Shown in pieces: positions 48,555-57,731 of a stretch of DNA of 64,000 bases; the stretch's first letter is position 1, and every line of letters begins with the position of its first letter. A model generated the notes under the pieces. It worked only from the letters and a program-made list of their open reading frames with translations, was not told the DNA's origin and did not search any database. The position numbers were made by a program, and so were the translations under genes. Origin of the DNA: Arachidicoccus ginsenosidivorans (lineage in GTDB: Bacteria; Bacteroidota; Bacteroidia; Chitinophagales; Chitinophagaceae); contig NZ_CP042434.1 in NCBI RefSeq assembly GCF_007971385.1, forward strand, positions 4,960,001 to 5,024,000, in the 5' to 3' direction.

Positions 48555-49436
48555 ATGCGTTCCATCTGGACGGGATCCATTGCTTTCGGCTTAGTTAATA
48601 TACCCGTCAAACTATTCTCCGCCATTGACGAAAAAGGGCTTGATCTGGATATGTTGGATAAAAAAGATCTTGGACATATCAGGTTCAAACGGATAAACGA
48701 GAACACTGGTAAGGAAGTGCAATGGGAAAATATTGTCAAGGGTTTTGAAATCGAAGGGAAATACGTTGTTCTGACAGATCAGGATTTTGAAAAGGCAAGT
48801 CCGGAAAAGACAAAACTGATCAATCTGGAATTATTTACAAAAACAGAGCAGATTGATGTTATTTTGTTTGACCGGGCCTATTATGTGGCTCCTGCCAAGG
48901 GTGGAGAAAGGGCCTTTGAGCTCCTGGAAGAAGCACTCAAAAAAACAGGCATGGCAGGTGTTGGTTCCTTTGTGCTTAGAAATAAAGAAAAGCCAGTCGT
49001 ATTGCGCTCTGCAAAAAATATTCTTATGTTGCATACCCTACGGTTTATCCATGAAATCAGGGATCCATCCGAATTTGAAACAAAAAAAATAGCGACCAAT
49101 AAAAAGGAACTTGATATGGCCACCGGGCTTATTAAAACCCTGGAAGGCACTTTTAATATTAATCAGTTCAAAGATACCTACACCGAGCAGCTTTTAAAAT
49201 TAATTAAAGCCAAGGCCTCTGGCAAAAAGTTACCCGCTGCACCAAAAGTACTTGAAAAGCCTTCCACAGATCTTGTAGCGCAATTGCAGCAAAGTCTGGC
49301 TTTACATGATAGCCGTAAAAAAGCGCTGCTACCTGAAAAGCCGTCTGGTAAATCTGTAAGCAAAACCACCAGTAAAACTGTCCCTAAGAAAACGCCTAAA
49401 AAAGCAAAACAGGCTAGTAAAACAAAGAAAAAATAG
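48555..49436 (+). CDS. ku: Ku protein, DNA end-binding component of NHEJ
   Basis: 293 residues. Conserved start MRSIWTGSIAFGLVNIPVKLFSA, then LDKKDLGHIRFKRINENTGKEV, VVLTDQDFEKASPEKT, YYVAPAKGGERAFELLEEAL and the family core LHTLRFIHEIRDPSEF. The last 50 residues are lysine-rich (AKASGKKLPAAPK, then KTTSKTVPKKTPKKAKQ), as in many bacterial Ku proteins, where the tail binds DNA. It is divergent from LigD, about 1.6 kb apart with two membrane-protein genes between. Together they make a complete two-protein NHEJ pathway. Confidence 0.96.
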   Translation: MRSIWTGSIAFGLVNIPVKLFSAIDEKGLDLDMLDKKDLGHIRFKRINENTGKEVQWENIVKGFEIEGKYVVLTDQDFEKASPEKTKLINLELFTKTEQIDVILFDRAYYVAPAKGGERAFELLEEALKKTGMAGVGSFVLRNKEKPVVLRSAKNILMLHTLRFIHEIRDPSEFETKKIATNKKELDMATGLIKTLEGTFNINQFKDTYTEQLLKLIKAKASGKKLPAAPKVLEKPSTDLVAQLQQSLALHDSRKKALLPEKPSGKSVSKTTSKTVPKKTPKKAKQASKTKKK

Positions 49437-49483
49437 ACTGCGTGTCCGCTAATCTAATTGGCTTTTGACTATAATCATAACAA

Positions 49484-49986
49484 ATGAGCACTTCCAGTAG
49501 TAATATAAAAAATATTGTTGAATCCCTAGCGGATCTTTTGGCCCAGCGCAACAAACGCATCGCTTTCGCTGAAAGCGCCACCGCAGGCTATCTGATGTCA
49601 GCATTTGCTTGTTGTGTACATTATGAGGTCTTAAGTGGAGGCATCGTTTGTTATGACGCTTCAATAAAAACGAACCTTTTAGGTGTTGATCCAAAAATGA
49701 TTGATGCGAATTCAGCGGAATCTACACCGGTTACCGAAGCGATTACGCAGGGATTGCGCGTGTTAATACCTGCTGACTATTATATTGGTATTACCGGACT
49801 ACTTAAGCCAGGGGAAGTGAAAGCCCGGCAAAACCGGTAGGCACCATATATACATGTATTATAGAAAATACAGATAAATTATCGGTTAAGAACTTATTTG
49901 AGGGCACAGCTGAGCAAATCAGGGATCAATGTTTGGAAAAAACTTGTATGCTATTGATAGAGAAATTATCCATGTCCACCATATAA
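49484..49986 (+). pseudogene. CinA C-terminal domain amidohydrolase, one frameshift
   Basis: From ATG 49484: VESLADLLAQRNKRIAFAESATAGYLMS with the catalytic AESxTxG, then CYDASIKTNLLGV and YYIGITGLLKPG. After the G4 run 49811-49814 the frame breaks. Adding one base gives SESPAKPVGTIYTCIIE, the family's KPVGTVY segment, ending KLSMSTI at 49986. The repaired length is 167 residues, the normal single-domain size. The family hydrolyses nicotinamide mononucleotide amide (PncC). It follows Ku by 47 bp. Confidence 0.85.
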
Positions 49987-50016
49987 ATGAGTCGTCCCTA
50001 GATTCTAAAACACAAA

Positions 50017-50044
50017 CGGGCTCCTTTACCTAAAAAGGAACCCG
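50017..50044 (-). terminator. terminator hairpin between convergent genes
   Basis: CGGGCTCCTTT (50017-50027) pairs with AAAGGAACCCG (50034-50044) with one mismatch. On the minus strand a T-rich run follows (TTTGTGTTTT), so it mainly ends the minus-strand DUF2383-type gene and lies just past the plus-strand CinA stop. Confidence 0.65.
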
Positions 50045-50101
50045 CTCGCACTACTGAACATGTCGATGGAAAAAATATTTAGATACCCAAAAAGATATGC
50101 T

Positions 50102-50620
50102 CTATGGTATAGGGGCTGATTGTGGGAAGGAAACCTCAATTTCAGCGGATTGTTGACGCCCGGAGTCGTAACGAATCAATATGGTTTCAAGTTCTTCCTT
50201 TGTCTTTTTGATACTAAAAAACTGCTTTAAAAAGGTGAACTTCAATAAAGGGTAATAATAAGTCAAATACTTATTAGCGCAGAGCAATTCATAACTTAGA
50301 TGCATCATCTTTTCCGCCGAAAGCGCTGTAGAAAGTGCAGCTCTATCTTTTCTAGTGCTAAGGCGAACTCTAAAGATCATCCAGGCTCTATAAACAGCAC
50401 CTGTCCATGAAGGCTTTACATGTGTTTCTATTGCTTGCAAAGCCATGGCTGCCTGTAATTTATCAGCAAAATAGTAACTTTGTTGCGTATAATGCTCAAA
50501 TAAAGATTTTAAGGAAGGATCCTTTGTCAGAGACCGGGCTTTTTGGTAGCCAAGCGCCCGGTCCAGCTGCAATTGTATTATTTTATTTATTTGATAAACT
50601 AATTTTGTTCTGCTGTTCAT
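50102..50620 (-). CDS. four-helix bundle DUF2383-like protein (diverged copy)
   Basis: 172 residues, all helical, no signal peptide. It shares with its neighbour (50659-51108) the layout YxKA near residue 23, LKSLFEHYTQQS, AYRAWMIFR after the third turn, and a late AEKMMHLSYE. It is weaker in the family pattern than the neighbour and has a longer C-terminal tail. The PA2169-like DUF2383 family has a ferritin-like fold; some members may bind metal, but function is unknown. It probably shares a transcript with the gene upstream. Confidence 0.7.
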   Translation of the reverse strand: MNSRTKLVYQINKIIQLQLDRALGYQKARSLTKDPSLKSLFEHYTQQSYYFADKLQAAMALQAIETHVKPSWTGAVYRAWMIFRVRLSTRKDRAALSTALSAEKMMHLSYELLCANKYLTYYYPLLKFTFLKQFFSIKKTKEELETILIRYDSGRQQSAEIEVSFPQSAPIP

Positions 50621-50658
50621 AATAGACCATATTAAAGTTTACAAGTCAAATACTCTGA

Positions 50659-51108
50659 TTAGGCACTATCTCTAAGTGTTTTAATTTGATCGTGTGCTTT
50701 TTCAATATCACGGTATTGCATGGTAATAACCCCGACTAAATTGTTATCCAGCTCCTGACTATCTTCCAGCGCATCCTTGTAGGTGCTTACTGCTGCATCC
50801 TCCCCTCTTTCGCAACTGGCCAGTACGGTCTTTCGTTGGTTGGTGGTTAATGCATCCTTGATATCCATCCAGGCTCTATAAGCGTCTCCGCTAATACTGG
50901 TTCTTTCGGCGGGTACTCCGCCATAACTTTCTACGGCGGTACCTAATTCGACTATATAACGCCCACTCTGTTTGGAGTACTGATCAAAAAGCGTCTTTAA
51001 ATTTAGGTCGTCGCTATGTTCCCATGCTTTTTGATAACCTTCCTTCCTGTCTTCATTGATCTGGATAAGTGAATTCAAAAGATCCACTACTTTATCACTA
51101 GTTGTCAT
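50659..51108 (-). CDS. PA2169-type four-helix bundle protein (DUF2383)
   Basis: 149 residues, all helical: LLNSLIQINEDRKEGYQKAWEH, LKTLFDQYSKQSGRYI, GGVPAERTSISGDAYRAWMDIK and SCERGEDAAVSTYKDAL, which match the DUF2383 family pattern of the ferritin-like superfamily. Members are induced by stress in several bacteria but their biochemical role is unproven. It is paired with a diverged paralogue 38 bp downstream and lies near DUF4142 and two DUF892 proteins, the usual Bacteroidota stress set. Confidence 0.87.
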   Translation of the reverse strand: MTTSDKVVDLLNSLIQINEDRKEGYQKAWEHSDDLNLKTLFDQYSKQSGRYIVELGTAVESYGGVPAERTSISGDAYRAWMDIKDALTTNQRKTVLASCERGEDAAVSTYKDALEDSQELDNNLVGVITMQYRDIEKAHDQIKTLRDSA

Positions 51109-51196
51109 AAAATGATTTTTTAAAATTGCTTGAATTCAAGTTAGGATGACAGCTGCATGGTCCCAACCCTCGCTGCCAATCCAACCTGATTATTTA

Positions 51197-51829
51197 TTAT
51201 TTAAGAGATGCCTGGATTTGTTTGGCCATTTGTTGATGTGATTGCAGTGTTGGTAAAGCACTTGTTATAAATGAGTTTACCTCCGGATTTGCTACATCTG
51301 CAGCAGCCTTTTGGAACAAATCAACGTCTTTGTTATGTGCATCCACCATCATATCCATATAAGTCTTGTTAAAATCCTTGGATTTGGCGTTATTAAGCTT
51401 GTCAATCATTGACTGGCTATCTGCATCAATGGCTGCTGGAATGGTAATATTTAATTTACCGGCCAGATCTTTTAATTGATCGTTTAATTTACTGTGGTCA
51501 GTGACCATTTTATCAGCAAATTTTTTAACGTCGTCATTCGTGGCTTTTTGTTGGGCGATTTTTGCTGCCTGTACTTCGGTCATTCCGCCATTGGCCGCCT
51601 TTACCATGAATTCGGCTTCATTATTTCCGACGGCTGTTACGCTGTCATCGATTTTCTGGTTATTAATGTCCATGGCACTATCTACACCATTTCTATCTCC
51701 ATTAGAATTGCCTTTACATCCGGCAAATAACACTGCTGCAAAAAATAGGGCAATCACTCCAGCTACTATACTGTTTAAATAGCGCTGTGATACTGACCAA
51801 CATTCCTTAATCAAATTATGTTTCATCAC
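51197..51829 (-). CDS. DUF4142 domain exported protein
   Basis: 210 residues. The N-terminus has a hydrophobic segment (about 17-36) ending at LFAGC, a good lipobox, so it is probably a lipoprotein. The DUF4142 part (about 65-205) is a ferritin-like helical bundle with EFMVKAANGGMTEVQAAKIA, FADKMVTDHSKLNDQLKDLA and KDVDLFQKAAADVANPEVNSF. The family is widespread, secreted or periplasmic, of unknown function, and is often co-located with DUF892 and DUF2383 genes as here. Confidence 0.87.
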   Translation of the reverse strand: MMKHNLIKECWSVSQRYLNSIVAGVIALFFAAVLFAGCKGNSNGDRNGVDSAMDINNQKIDDSVTAVGNNEAEFMVKAANGGMTEVQAAKIAQQKATNDDVKKFADKMVTDHSKLNDQLKDLAGKLNITIPAAIDADSQSMIDKLNNAKSKDFNKTYMDMMVDAHNKDVDLFQKAAADVANPEVNSFITSALPTLQSHQQMAKQIQASLK

Positions 51830-51957
51830 GTTAAAATTTAAATATTTAAAAATAGGGGAAGTCCAGATAAGAACCCTAAAACCAAATAAGCTGGACTTCC
51901 ATTCATTATATTGAAAGACTTATCCAAAGAAGATTACTTCATTGCTTCCTTTTTGAT

Positions 51958-52527
51958 TTATTCCTCTATGCCTTCCTGATTGATGTCATTTTCTGCAACA
52001 TCTGTTAATTTCTGATCTGCGGCCTTTTCTTCTTCTAAAGTTGCATAGAGTAGTTTTGCAGCATCCCTATGGCCCATTTGTTTAGCCCACTCAGTCAAAC
52101 ATCCATAAGTGGCAATTTCATAGTGTTCTACTTTTTGAGATGCCAGAATAATCCCACAGTCGCGAACCATGGTATCGCTTTTAGTTTCTTCCATGATTTC
52201 TGCTGCCTCCTTTGTTAAGCCTGCCATTGCTTCGCATTTTTTTGCCTGAGGTTTTAGTCCTAAAAGCTCAAAAACGGATTCCAGGCGATCCACATGTCCT
52301 TTGGTTTCTTCCAGATGCGCATTTATTACAGATTTGAGTTCTTCAGAGGTGGCTCCTTTGCTCATTTTTGGGAGTTCTTTAACCAGGTGTTTTTCTGCCC
52401 AATAAATATCTTTAAGTCCATCTACAAATAATTTGTGAAAGGGAGATTTAGCCATGGACGCAGAAACGCCTTGTTCTGGCTTTTTTGCTTCTTTTGATGA
52501 AACGGCGCTGTCTTTTGTGTTTTTCAT
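51958..52527 (-). CDS. ferritin-like DUF892 (YciE) family protein
   Basis: 189 residues. After a polar 28-residue N-terminus the ferritin-like bundle begins with FHKLFVDGLKDIYWAEKHLVKELPKM, followed by VINAHLEETKGHVDRLESVF, MRDCGII-like ASQKVEHYEIATYGCL and LEEEKAADQKLTDVAE. The Glu and His residues (E, HLEE, KVEHYE, LEEEK) are in the positions that bind metal in the family. YciE/YciF proteins are general-stress proteins. A second, diverged DUF892 gene lies at 54063-54605. Confidence 0.9.
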   Translation of the reverse strand: MKNTKDSAVSSKEAKKPEQGVSASMAKSPFHKLFVDGLKDIYWAEKHLVKELPKMSKGATSEELKSVINAHLEETKGHVDRLESVFELLGLKPQAKKCEAMAGLTKEAAEIMEETKSDTMVRDCGIILASQKVEHYEIATYGCLTEWAKQMGHRDAAKLLYATLEEEKAADQKLTDVAENDINQEGIEE

Positions 52528-52977
52528 TTTTTTAGGTTTAAGGGTTAATGTCAGTTTTAATTAAAGGCCTACTCTGATAATTTAGCAAATTATTATTCAC
52601 TCATAAATACTGTATTTAATCTGCTGCATTTTGCCTCAGATCGAGTACAGGTAAAAGAGTAGGCCCTAATTGTTCACTTCTTTATAGTACATGCTAAAGC
52701 CATTCCGAAAATGCTACTTACAAAAAATCATTTCACTATCAATGACTTAATCATATTAAGTTGCCAGTTATGGCTAGGGTGCTGTAAATTTATGCGACCA
52801 TTCCCCAACAATTCGTGCAAGCATTACCACACTTCTGTTACGACAAATCTATAAACCTCATGGTTGCTACAATAACTGCTAAAGGTTATTTGTATTGTGG
52901 CATAATATTTTAAGTAATCTAATTGTTATCTTGTAGTTATATGGAAAAATAATTGATCATTAAAAACAGCAAAAAAA
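52528..52977. other. intergenic region, no gene seen
   Basis: About 450 bp between divergent genes (DUF892 leftward, the 52978 gene rightward). No convincing open frame or hairpin. Promoters for both units should lie here. Confidence 0.4.
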
Positions 52978-53532
52978 ATGGCAGAAAATATTGTAAAACA
53001 ATTAGAGCAGCAATTAAGAGAACGTCCCATGAAAACCATGGATCCCAATACACAAGCGGCTGGTGATGAAAACATAACTGCTCCCAAAGCCTTATACCAC
53101 CGCGCAGTGATGGCCGCAGCACTAGCGGGTTTACTTGAATTCAGTAGAAAGGACAAACATATTGAGGCCTTGCTTGCATCACAGGCAGATACAGATTTTG
53201 CAGATCAGATATTTCATCAACATTTTGGAGAACTTGAAGAAAAAATCAGGACTTATAGTGGGTATTCAAATGGGAATCCCAAAGCGGATTTTAACTTTGT
53301 ATTGCAGCAACTAATAGATATTGTTGGCGCACAAACGGCTGGTGATCCAAAAGCAGCCAAGGATTATCTATCCAACCAAAGAGCCAATATTCTATCTTTT
53401 CTTCCCGGAGAATTGCAAACAGGTGAATTATTGGATAATGGAACCATGGATGATCGGACCAATAAAATGCATGGGCCTTTTTCTGATTTTACGCATTGGA
53501 TAGAACAAATATTTTCAACTTCTGATCAATGA
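52978..53532 (+). CDS. hypothetical cytoplasmic protein
   Basis: 184 residues with no signal peptide or membrane segment. It has helical segments (VMAAALAGLLEFSRKDK, FNFVLQQLIDIVGAQ) and KALYHRAVM near the front. ATG at 52978. I do not recognise the family. It lies among general-stress genes (DUF892 on both sides) and may belong to the same response. A minus-strand open frame over its start is not supported. Confidence 0.6.
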   Translation: MAENIVKQLEQQLRERPMKTMDPNTQAAGDENITAPKALYHRAVMAAALAGLLEFSRKDKHIEALLASQADTDFADQIFHQHFGELEEKIRTYSGYSNGNPKADFNFVLQQLIDIVGAQTAGDPKAAKDYLSNQRANILSFLPGELQTGELLDNGTMDDRTNKMHGPFSDFTHWIEQIFSTSDQ

Positions 53533-53621
53533 TGAGGAACGGATGAGTAACGGCCCAACATTGTTATTTATGGTGCAAAAAGACATTATTGATATTATCT
53601 GAAGGCTTTTTTTGGAAAAAA

Positions 53622-53930
53622 TTATTTATGGATGTGTTTGCCTTCTTTATTTCTTGTACCCGTTTTTTGGGGATGGCGGTTTTGCTCAACGGCTTGCGCC
53701 GCCATTTGGCGTTCTAATTCAGGATCAACTGCAAATAGAGCGTGACCAGGCGATGCGTCCTGAAATTTTTTAATGGAATTCGCATCCCCTTTTATTAATC
53801 TATTGCCAATACCTGGACTAATAGCAGGCAGTGCACCCTTTTTAACACGTGCTTCCATTTTTTGTTGCTTTTCTATTCGGGCACCATTTTTATCAGGCGC
53901 TAGACGAGGCGTTTTGCTGGTTTTTCGCAT
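53622..53930 (-). CDS. small basic hypothetical protein
   Basis: I prefer Met at 53930 (MRKTSKTPRLAPDKNGARIE), 102 residues; an upstream in-frame start (53960) would add a hydrophobic stretch that looks non-native. The protein is very basic and probably disordered at both ends, with KKGALPAISPGIGNRLIKGD and FAVDPELERQMAAQAVEQ in the middle. No family was recognised. It is convergent with the 52978 gene and lies next to stress genes. Confidence 0.5.
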   Translation of the reverse strand: MRKTSKTPRLAPDKNGARIEKQQKMEARVKKGALPAISPGIGNRLIKGDANSIKKFQDASPGHALFAVDPELERQMAAQAVEQNRHPQKTGTRNKEGKHIHK

Positions 53931-54062
53931 GTGGATTGTTTTAAGAAAAAAATAGCACAAAACTTATTCCAAAACAATCTGGATTGAATAACAATGAGTA
54001 GCAAATCAATGCAGTTTCCCCCGGTCAACACTGCCTCGTTTTACCTCCATAGGATATAGTGC

Positions 54063-54605
54063 CTACTCTTCCATGGCCACTTGATATACACCGGATAAGG
54101 CGATTTCTGAAAAGATAGAATCATTTATCTTTTTATCATTAATAATTGCATCAAAAGATTCAGCCCATTTGTAATTGTATAGTTTTTTGGCGGCGGTATA
54201 CAAACTCCGATAAACAGCCATCTGGTAGAAAATGATACGTTGAATACCTGTAAGCATGGCAATATCCTTTAGTTGTTCTTTGTCGCTAATTTTGCCCATT
54301 TGTTCGGATAAAGGCAACATTAATAGTTCTGAAGCCCTTTTGTTTTCTTTGGATACATTGGAGGATTTTACACCAAGTTTTCTAAGGGAATTCATATGCT
54401 CTTTTGAGACCTTTTGGTAGTTTACCATCGCATTTTTTAAAGGTTGGTAAACTACCTTAATTAGAAGTTTCTTTATTAACTGATTGGTCTTCAGCTCCAA
54501 CATATATATTTGCTGGAGCTCCCTTCCTAAAAAATGCATAAATGGGGAACTGTCATTTATGGAACTTATTTCTTTGGAACGCTGTGCTTTGGGTAAAGTA
54601 GTCAT
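54063..54605 (-). CDS. diverged DUF892-like ferritin-fold protein
   Basis: I prefer Met 54605 (MTTLPKAQRSKEISSIND), 180 residues; 14 codons upstream are also open. It begins the bundle with FMHFLGRELQQIYMLELKTNQLIKKLL, the position of the DUF892 LKDIYWAEKHL motif, but the typical metal-site pairs (HLEE, VEHYE) are replaced (YQKVSKEHMNSL, IIFYQMAVYRSL). This suggests the fold is kept and the metal site lost. Function unknown; part of the stress cluster. Confidence 0.65.
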   Translation of the reverse strand: MTTLPKAQRSKEISSINDSSPFMHFLGRELQQIYMLELKTNQLIKKLLIKVVYQPLKNAMVNYQKVSKEHMNSLRKLGVKSSNVSKENKRASELLMLPLSEQMGKISDKEQLKDIAMLTGIQRIIFYQMAVYRSLYTAAKKLYNYKWAESFDAIINDKKINDSIFSEIALSGVYQVAMEE

Positions 54606-54875
54606 GATTTTTAATTTAAATGTTTGAATGGACAAAAAGTATAACAAGTATCCTGCCTTGATTTAAATAAAACCTTTTAAAAATGGATTAAATTATACGC
54701 TATTGTATTCAGGGCTTGTAATAATAAAGTGCAAGCAAAATCCATTTGGTTATTGATGGACTTTTTATCTTAAATATTCAAAAAATGATAAAGTATATTC
54801 CGCCGGGATTATTGCAAGCAACAATCGGTGATCTATCGGCCTTAAATAGCAGGGAAATAAAATAAGGTATTAAAT

Positions 54876-54911
54876 ACATTGTCGCCTGTTGGTGCTAACA
54901 GGCGACAATGT
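54876..54911 (-). terminator. rho-independent terminator after the response regulator
   Basis: Perfect 15-bp inverted repeat: ACATTGTCGCCTGTT (54876-54890) and AACAGGCGACAATGT (54897-54911), 6-nt loop. It lies 34 bp beyond the stop of the minus-strand sigma-54 regulator (ends 54945), with an A/T-rich follow-up on that strand. Confidence 0.85.
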
Positions 54912-54944
54912 AGGTTAGTGAGTATATAGACAGCGACATAAACA

Positions 54945-56441
54945 TTAAATATTTATTCGTTTTAATTTATTGTAAAGTGTTTTCCTGTCAATATTTAGGA
55001 TTTCAGCTGCTTTGCTTTTATTGAATTTTACGCTTCGAAGCGTAAGCATGATTTTATTTAATTCTGCGATGGCAGCAATATCCTTCAAGCTCTTTTCTGA
55101 CTGGGCGGCTCCTGATGCCTTTGTAGGAATGCCTAAGGGAGAAAAACTTGTATTCTGGCCAATAGATAAATCATCATCTGTATCCATACGAACTAAAAAC
55201 TCCTGGGTTAATTTGACTTCCATAGGTAAATATTGCTCGGAAATTGCTTTACCGTTAGGGGTAAACAGGCAGGCCTTTTTAATCGTATTTAATAATTCTC
55301 TAATATTGCCAGGCCAATGATAAGTCTCCAGGATTTCCAGGGCCGCAGGTGTTGGCATTTTCAAATCCTTATTCAACCGTTTAGATGCATGAGCCACAAA
55401 AGCTTCAATAAATAAGCAGAGATCTTCTTTGCGTTCTCTTAACGGTGGAACAGTAAGGGAAAATTCATTTAAGCGGTGATACAGGTCTTCTCTAAATTTT
55501 CTTTTGGCGACACTTTCATACAGATCCTCATTTGAAGCAACAATAAGGCGAACATTTACTGGTTTTTCTGCGGAGCTGCCCACTTTGCGCACCACCCTTT
55601 CCTGAATAGCCCTAAGCAACAATAATTGCACATCATAAGAAAGATTACCAATTTCATCCAAAAAAAGTGTGCCACCCTGGGCCAGCATAAAGGCGCCTTC
55701 TCTTGTTTGTAAAGCACCTGTGAAGGCACCTTTTTCATGCCCAAATAATTCGCTGGCTGCCAGTTCTTTAGAAAGGCTGCCACAATCTACTGCCAAAAAA
55801 GGACCGCTATTGCGATGGCTTTTTTCATGAATCATACGGGCAACTGACTCTTTTCCAGTACCCGTTTCGCCATGAATAATAACCGTATAATCCGTGGGGG
55901 AAACCAGATCAATGGATTTATATAATTTTTTACTTATAGCACTGACCCCGGTTATATAAGGATAACCCTGTTTCATTACACCTTCAGACATTGTTTGCTC
56001 ATTGCTTTCCCTTTTTTCCTTATCTGGCTTGCTTAAGATCTTTTCATTCTGATCTGGTGTTGCCGTTTGGATACCTGTTGCCTCTTTAAGTGCAGACGCT
56101 ACAATATCAAGCAGTCTTTCGGGATTAATGGGTTTTAGCATGAAGTAAAAGGCCCCGCTCTTCATGAGCTCAACTGCCGTCTGAATATTCTCTGAATCAC
56201 TCATGCTAATGATCGGAATTCCCGGTCTTATAGATTTGATTTTTAATAAAAACGCTACAGGATAGGTATTCTTAAGTTCACTATCGCATAGAATCAAGTC
56301 AAAATCAGAGGCTTTAATTAACTGCAATGCTTCCTTATTGCAACTCGTGCTGGCCGTTACAAATCCACTGTTTCTTAAAAAATTGCTGAACTTCTGGCAC
56401 ATAGCCAAGTCTTTGTCTAAAATCAGGATTTTCCGCAACAT
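54945..56441 (-). CDS. sigma-54-dependent NtrC-type response regulator
   Basis: 498 residues. Receiver domain (about 1-120) with LILDKD at the start and phospho-acceptor region FDLILCDSEL. The AAA+ domain (about 158-395) has Walker A GETGTGKES, the sigma-54 contact loop GAFTGA, Walker B LFLDEIG, and LNEFSLTVPPLRERKEDL. The C-terminal Fis-type HTH is KSKAAEILNIDRKTLYNKLKR. All motifs are intact, so it should activate sigma-54 promoters upon phosphorylation. No histidine kinase is adjacent. Confidence 0.95.
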   Translation of the reverse strand: MLRKILILDKDLAMCQKFSNFLRNSGFVTASTSCNKEALQLIKASDFDLILCDSELKNTYPVAFLLKIKSIRPGIPIISMSDSENIQTAVELMKSGAFYFMLKPINPERLLDIVASALKEATGIQTATPDQNEKILSKPDKEKRESNEQTMSEGVMKQGYPYITGVSAISKKLYKSIDLVSPTDYTVIIHGETGTGKESVARMIHEKSHRNSGPFLAVDCGSLSKELAASELFGHEKGAFTGALQTREGAFMLAQGGTLFLDEIGNLSYDVQLLLLRAIQERVVRKVGSSAEKPVNVRLIVASNEDLYESVAKRKFREDLYHRLNEFSLTVPPLRERKEDLCLFIEAFVAHASKRLNKDLKMPTPAALEILETYHWPGNIRELLNTIKKACLFTPNGKAISEQYLPMEVKLTQEFLVRMDTDDDLSIGQNTSFSPLGIPTKASGAAQSEKSLKDIAAIAELNKIMLTLRSVKFNKSKAAEILNIDRKTLYNKLKRINI

Positions 56442-56987
56442 AGGTTACTTGGTTTAAGATGATTAAATTAAATAATGAATAACCAGGTAGCAATAAAATA
56501 AGCCCTTCCAAAAAGAACAAGAAAGGCCAAATCATATCTTTAAAAATTAGGGAATTGCATTTCCTCTAAAGGAGGGCTTCCCTAACTTGGAAAGTTATGA
56601 TTAATGAAACAATAATTATTCCACAGGATAATAATATAGTAGGAATTACATATATTAATTTGTTAAATTATATATGAGAAAATATTACTACGTTTTGGGG
56701 AATTATCACACTCATATTCATCTCATTTTATCAAATTCTTATTTCAACAATATTTAATATTTTAAGGCGTTTATTGGTTTTTATATTACTATTGTTGCCC
56801 TGCCCGCATAGGCCACGTTATCCTGAAATTCCATAAGATCGTATTGGTAAATGGCGGCTACTGAGTAACAGGGATTAAGACCTAGCAATGCATTAATTCA
56901 GCCACTATCACTGGGTCACTAGTACGGACAATTGGTCAATTTGATTGCAATAATAATCACCATGGGCATTTTATTGGAAATCATCCG
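56442..56987. other. intergenic region, no gene seen
   Basis: About 545 bp between the response regulator start and the DUF72 gene end (both minus strand). A pyrimidine/purine stem-like sequence CCTCTAAAGGAGG occurs near 56567-56579. Nothing else supported. The response regulator promoter should lie here. Confidence 0.4.
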
Positions 56988-57731
56988 CTAGGCTCCAATT
57001 AGTCGTAGTAATTGTAAAGCATTTTGGGGCGCATAGCCAGATTCATCATTATCAAAGAAGAGATATGCATCTTTTCCCTGTTGCATCCATTTTACCATAT
57101 CATCAGCCCAACTTTGGAGTTTGGCAGTGCTATAGGAGCCGCGGTATTTTTGACTGGGACCATGCAACCGCACATAGACAAACGAAGCTGTTGAAATTAT
57201 CGGGCTTTGGTGCCCTCCCAATTCATAAATGCAAAAGGCAATATCATTTTTATTCAAAAGCGTATAAAGTTCAGGCCTATACCAGGAGCTGTCCCTAAAC
57301 TCGATGGTCACCTGTAAATCATTAGGTAATAGTTGGAGAAAATGCTGCAATCTTTCCATATCCAAATGCCACTTAGGAGGTAATTGAAACAAGATAGGCC
57401 CTAAATGTTTGCCCAATCCCCTGGCAGCGTCAATAAAAGTATCCAGCTGCTCCTTTGAAACATTCAGCTTTTTCAGGTGGGTAAAAAATCTAGGCGCTTT
57501 AACAGCGAAAATAAATGAGTCTGAAACGGCTTTATCCCAACCTGCAAATACTTTCTTTGATGGCTGATGATAAAAAGAACTATTTAATTCGACTGCCTCA
57601 AATTGTCCGACATAATAATTCAGCCAATCCTTTGAATTTAGCCCTTCAGGATAAAATATATTTTTCCAGTGTTTATATTGCCACCCGGATGTGCCAATTA
57701 AACAATTACCTTGTTTATGTAATTTGGTCAT
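56988..57731 (-). CDS. DUF72 family protein (TIM-barrel, YecE-like)
   Basis: I prefer Met 57731 (MTKLHKQGNCLIGTSGWQYKHW), 247 residues; the 31 codons upstream look non-native. Conserved pieces: LIGTSGWQYKHWKNIFYPEG, YVGQFEAVELNSSFYHQPS, FAVKAPRFFTHLKKL, GPILFQLPPKWH, VTIEFRDSSWYRPELY, FVYVRLHGPSQKYRGSYS and AYLFFDNDESGYAPQNALQL. This is the full DUF72 signature. The family is a TIM barrel of unknown activity, often in stress and DNA-repair neighbourhoods. Confidence 0.94.
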   Translation of the reverse strand: MTKLHKQGNCLIGTSGWQYKHWKNIFYPEGLNSKDWLNYYVGQFEAVELNSSFYHQPSKKVFAGWDKAVSDSFIFAVKAPRFFTHLKKLNVSKEQLDTFIDAARGLGKHLGPILFQLPPKWHLDMERLQHFLQLLPNDLQVTIEFRDSSWYRPELYTLLNKNDIAFCIYELGGHQSPIISTASFVYVRLHGPSQKYRGSYSTAKLQSWADDMVKWMQQGKDAYLFFDNDESGYAPQNALQLLRLIGA

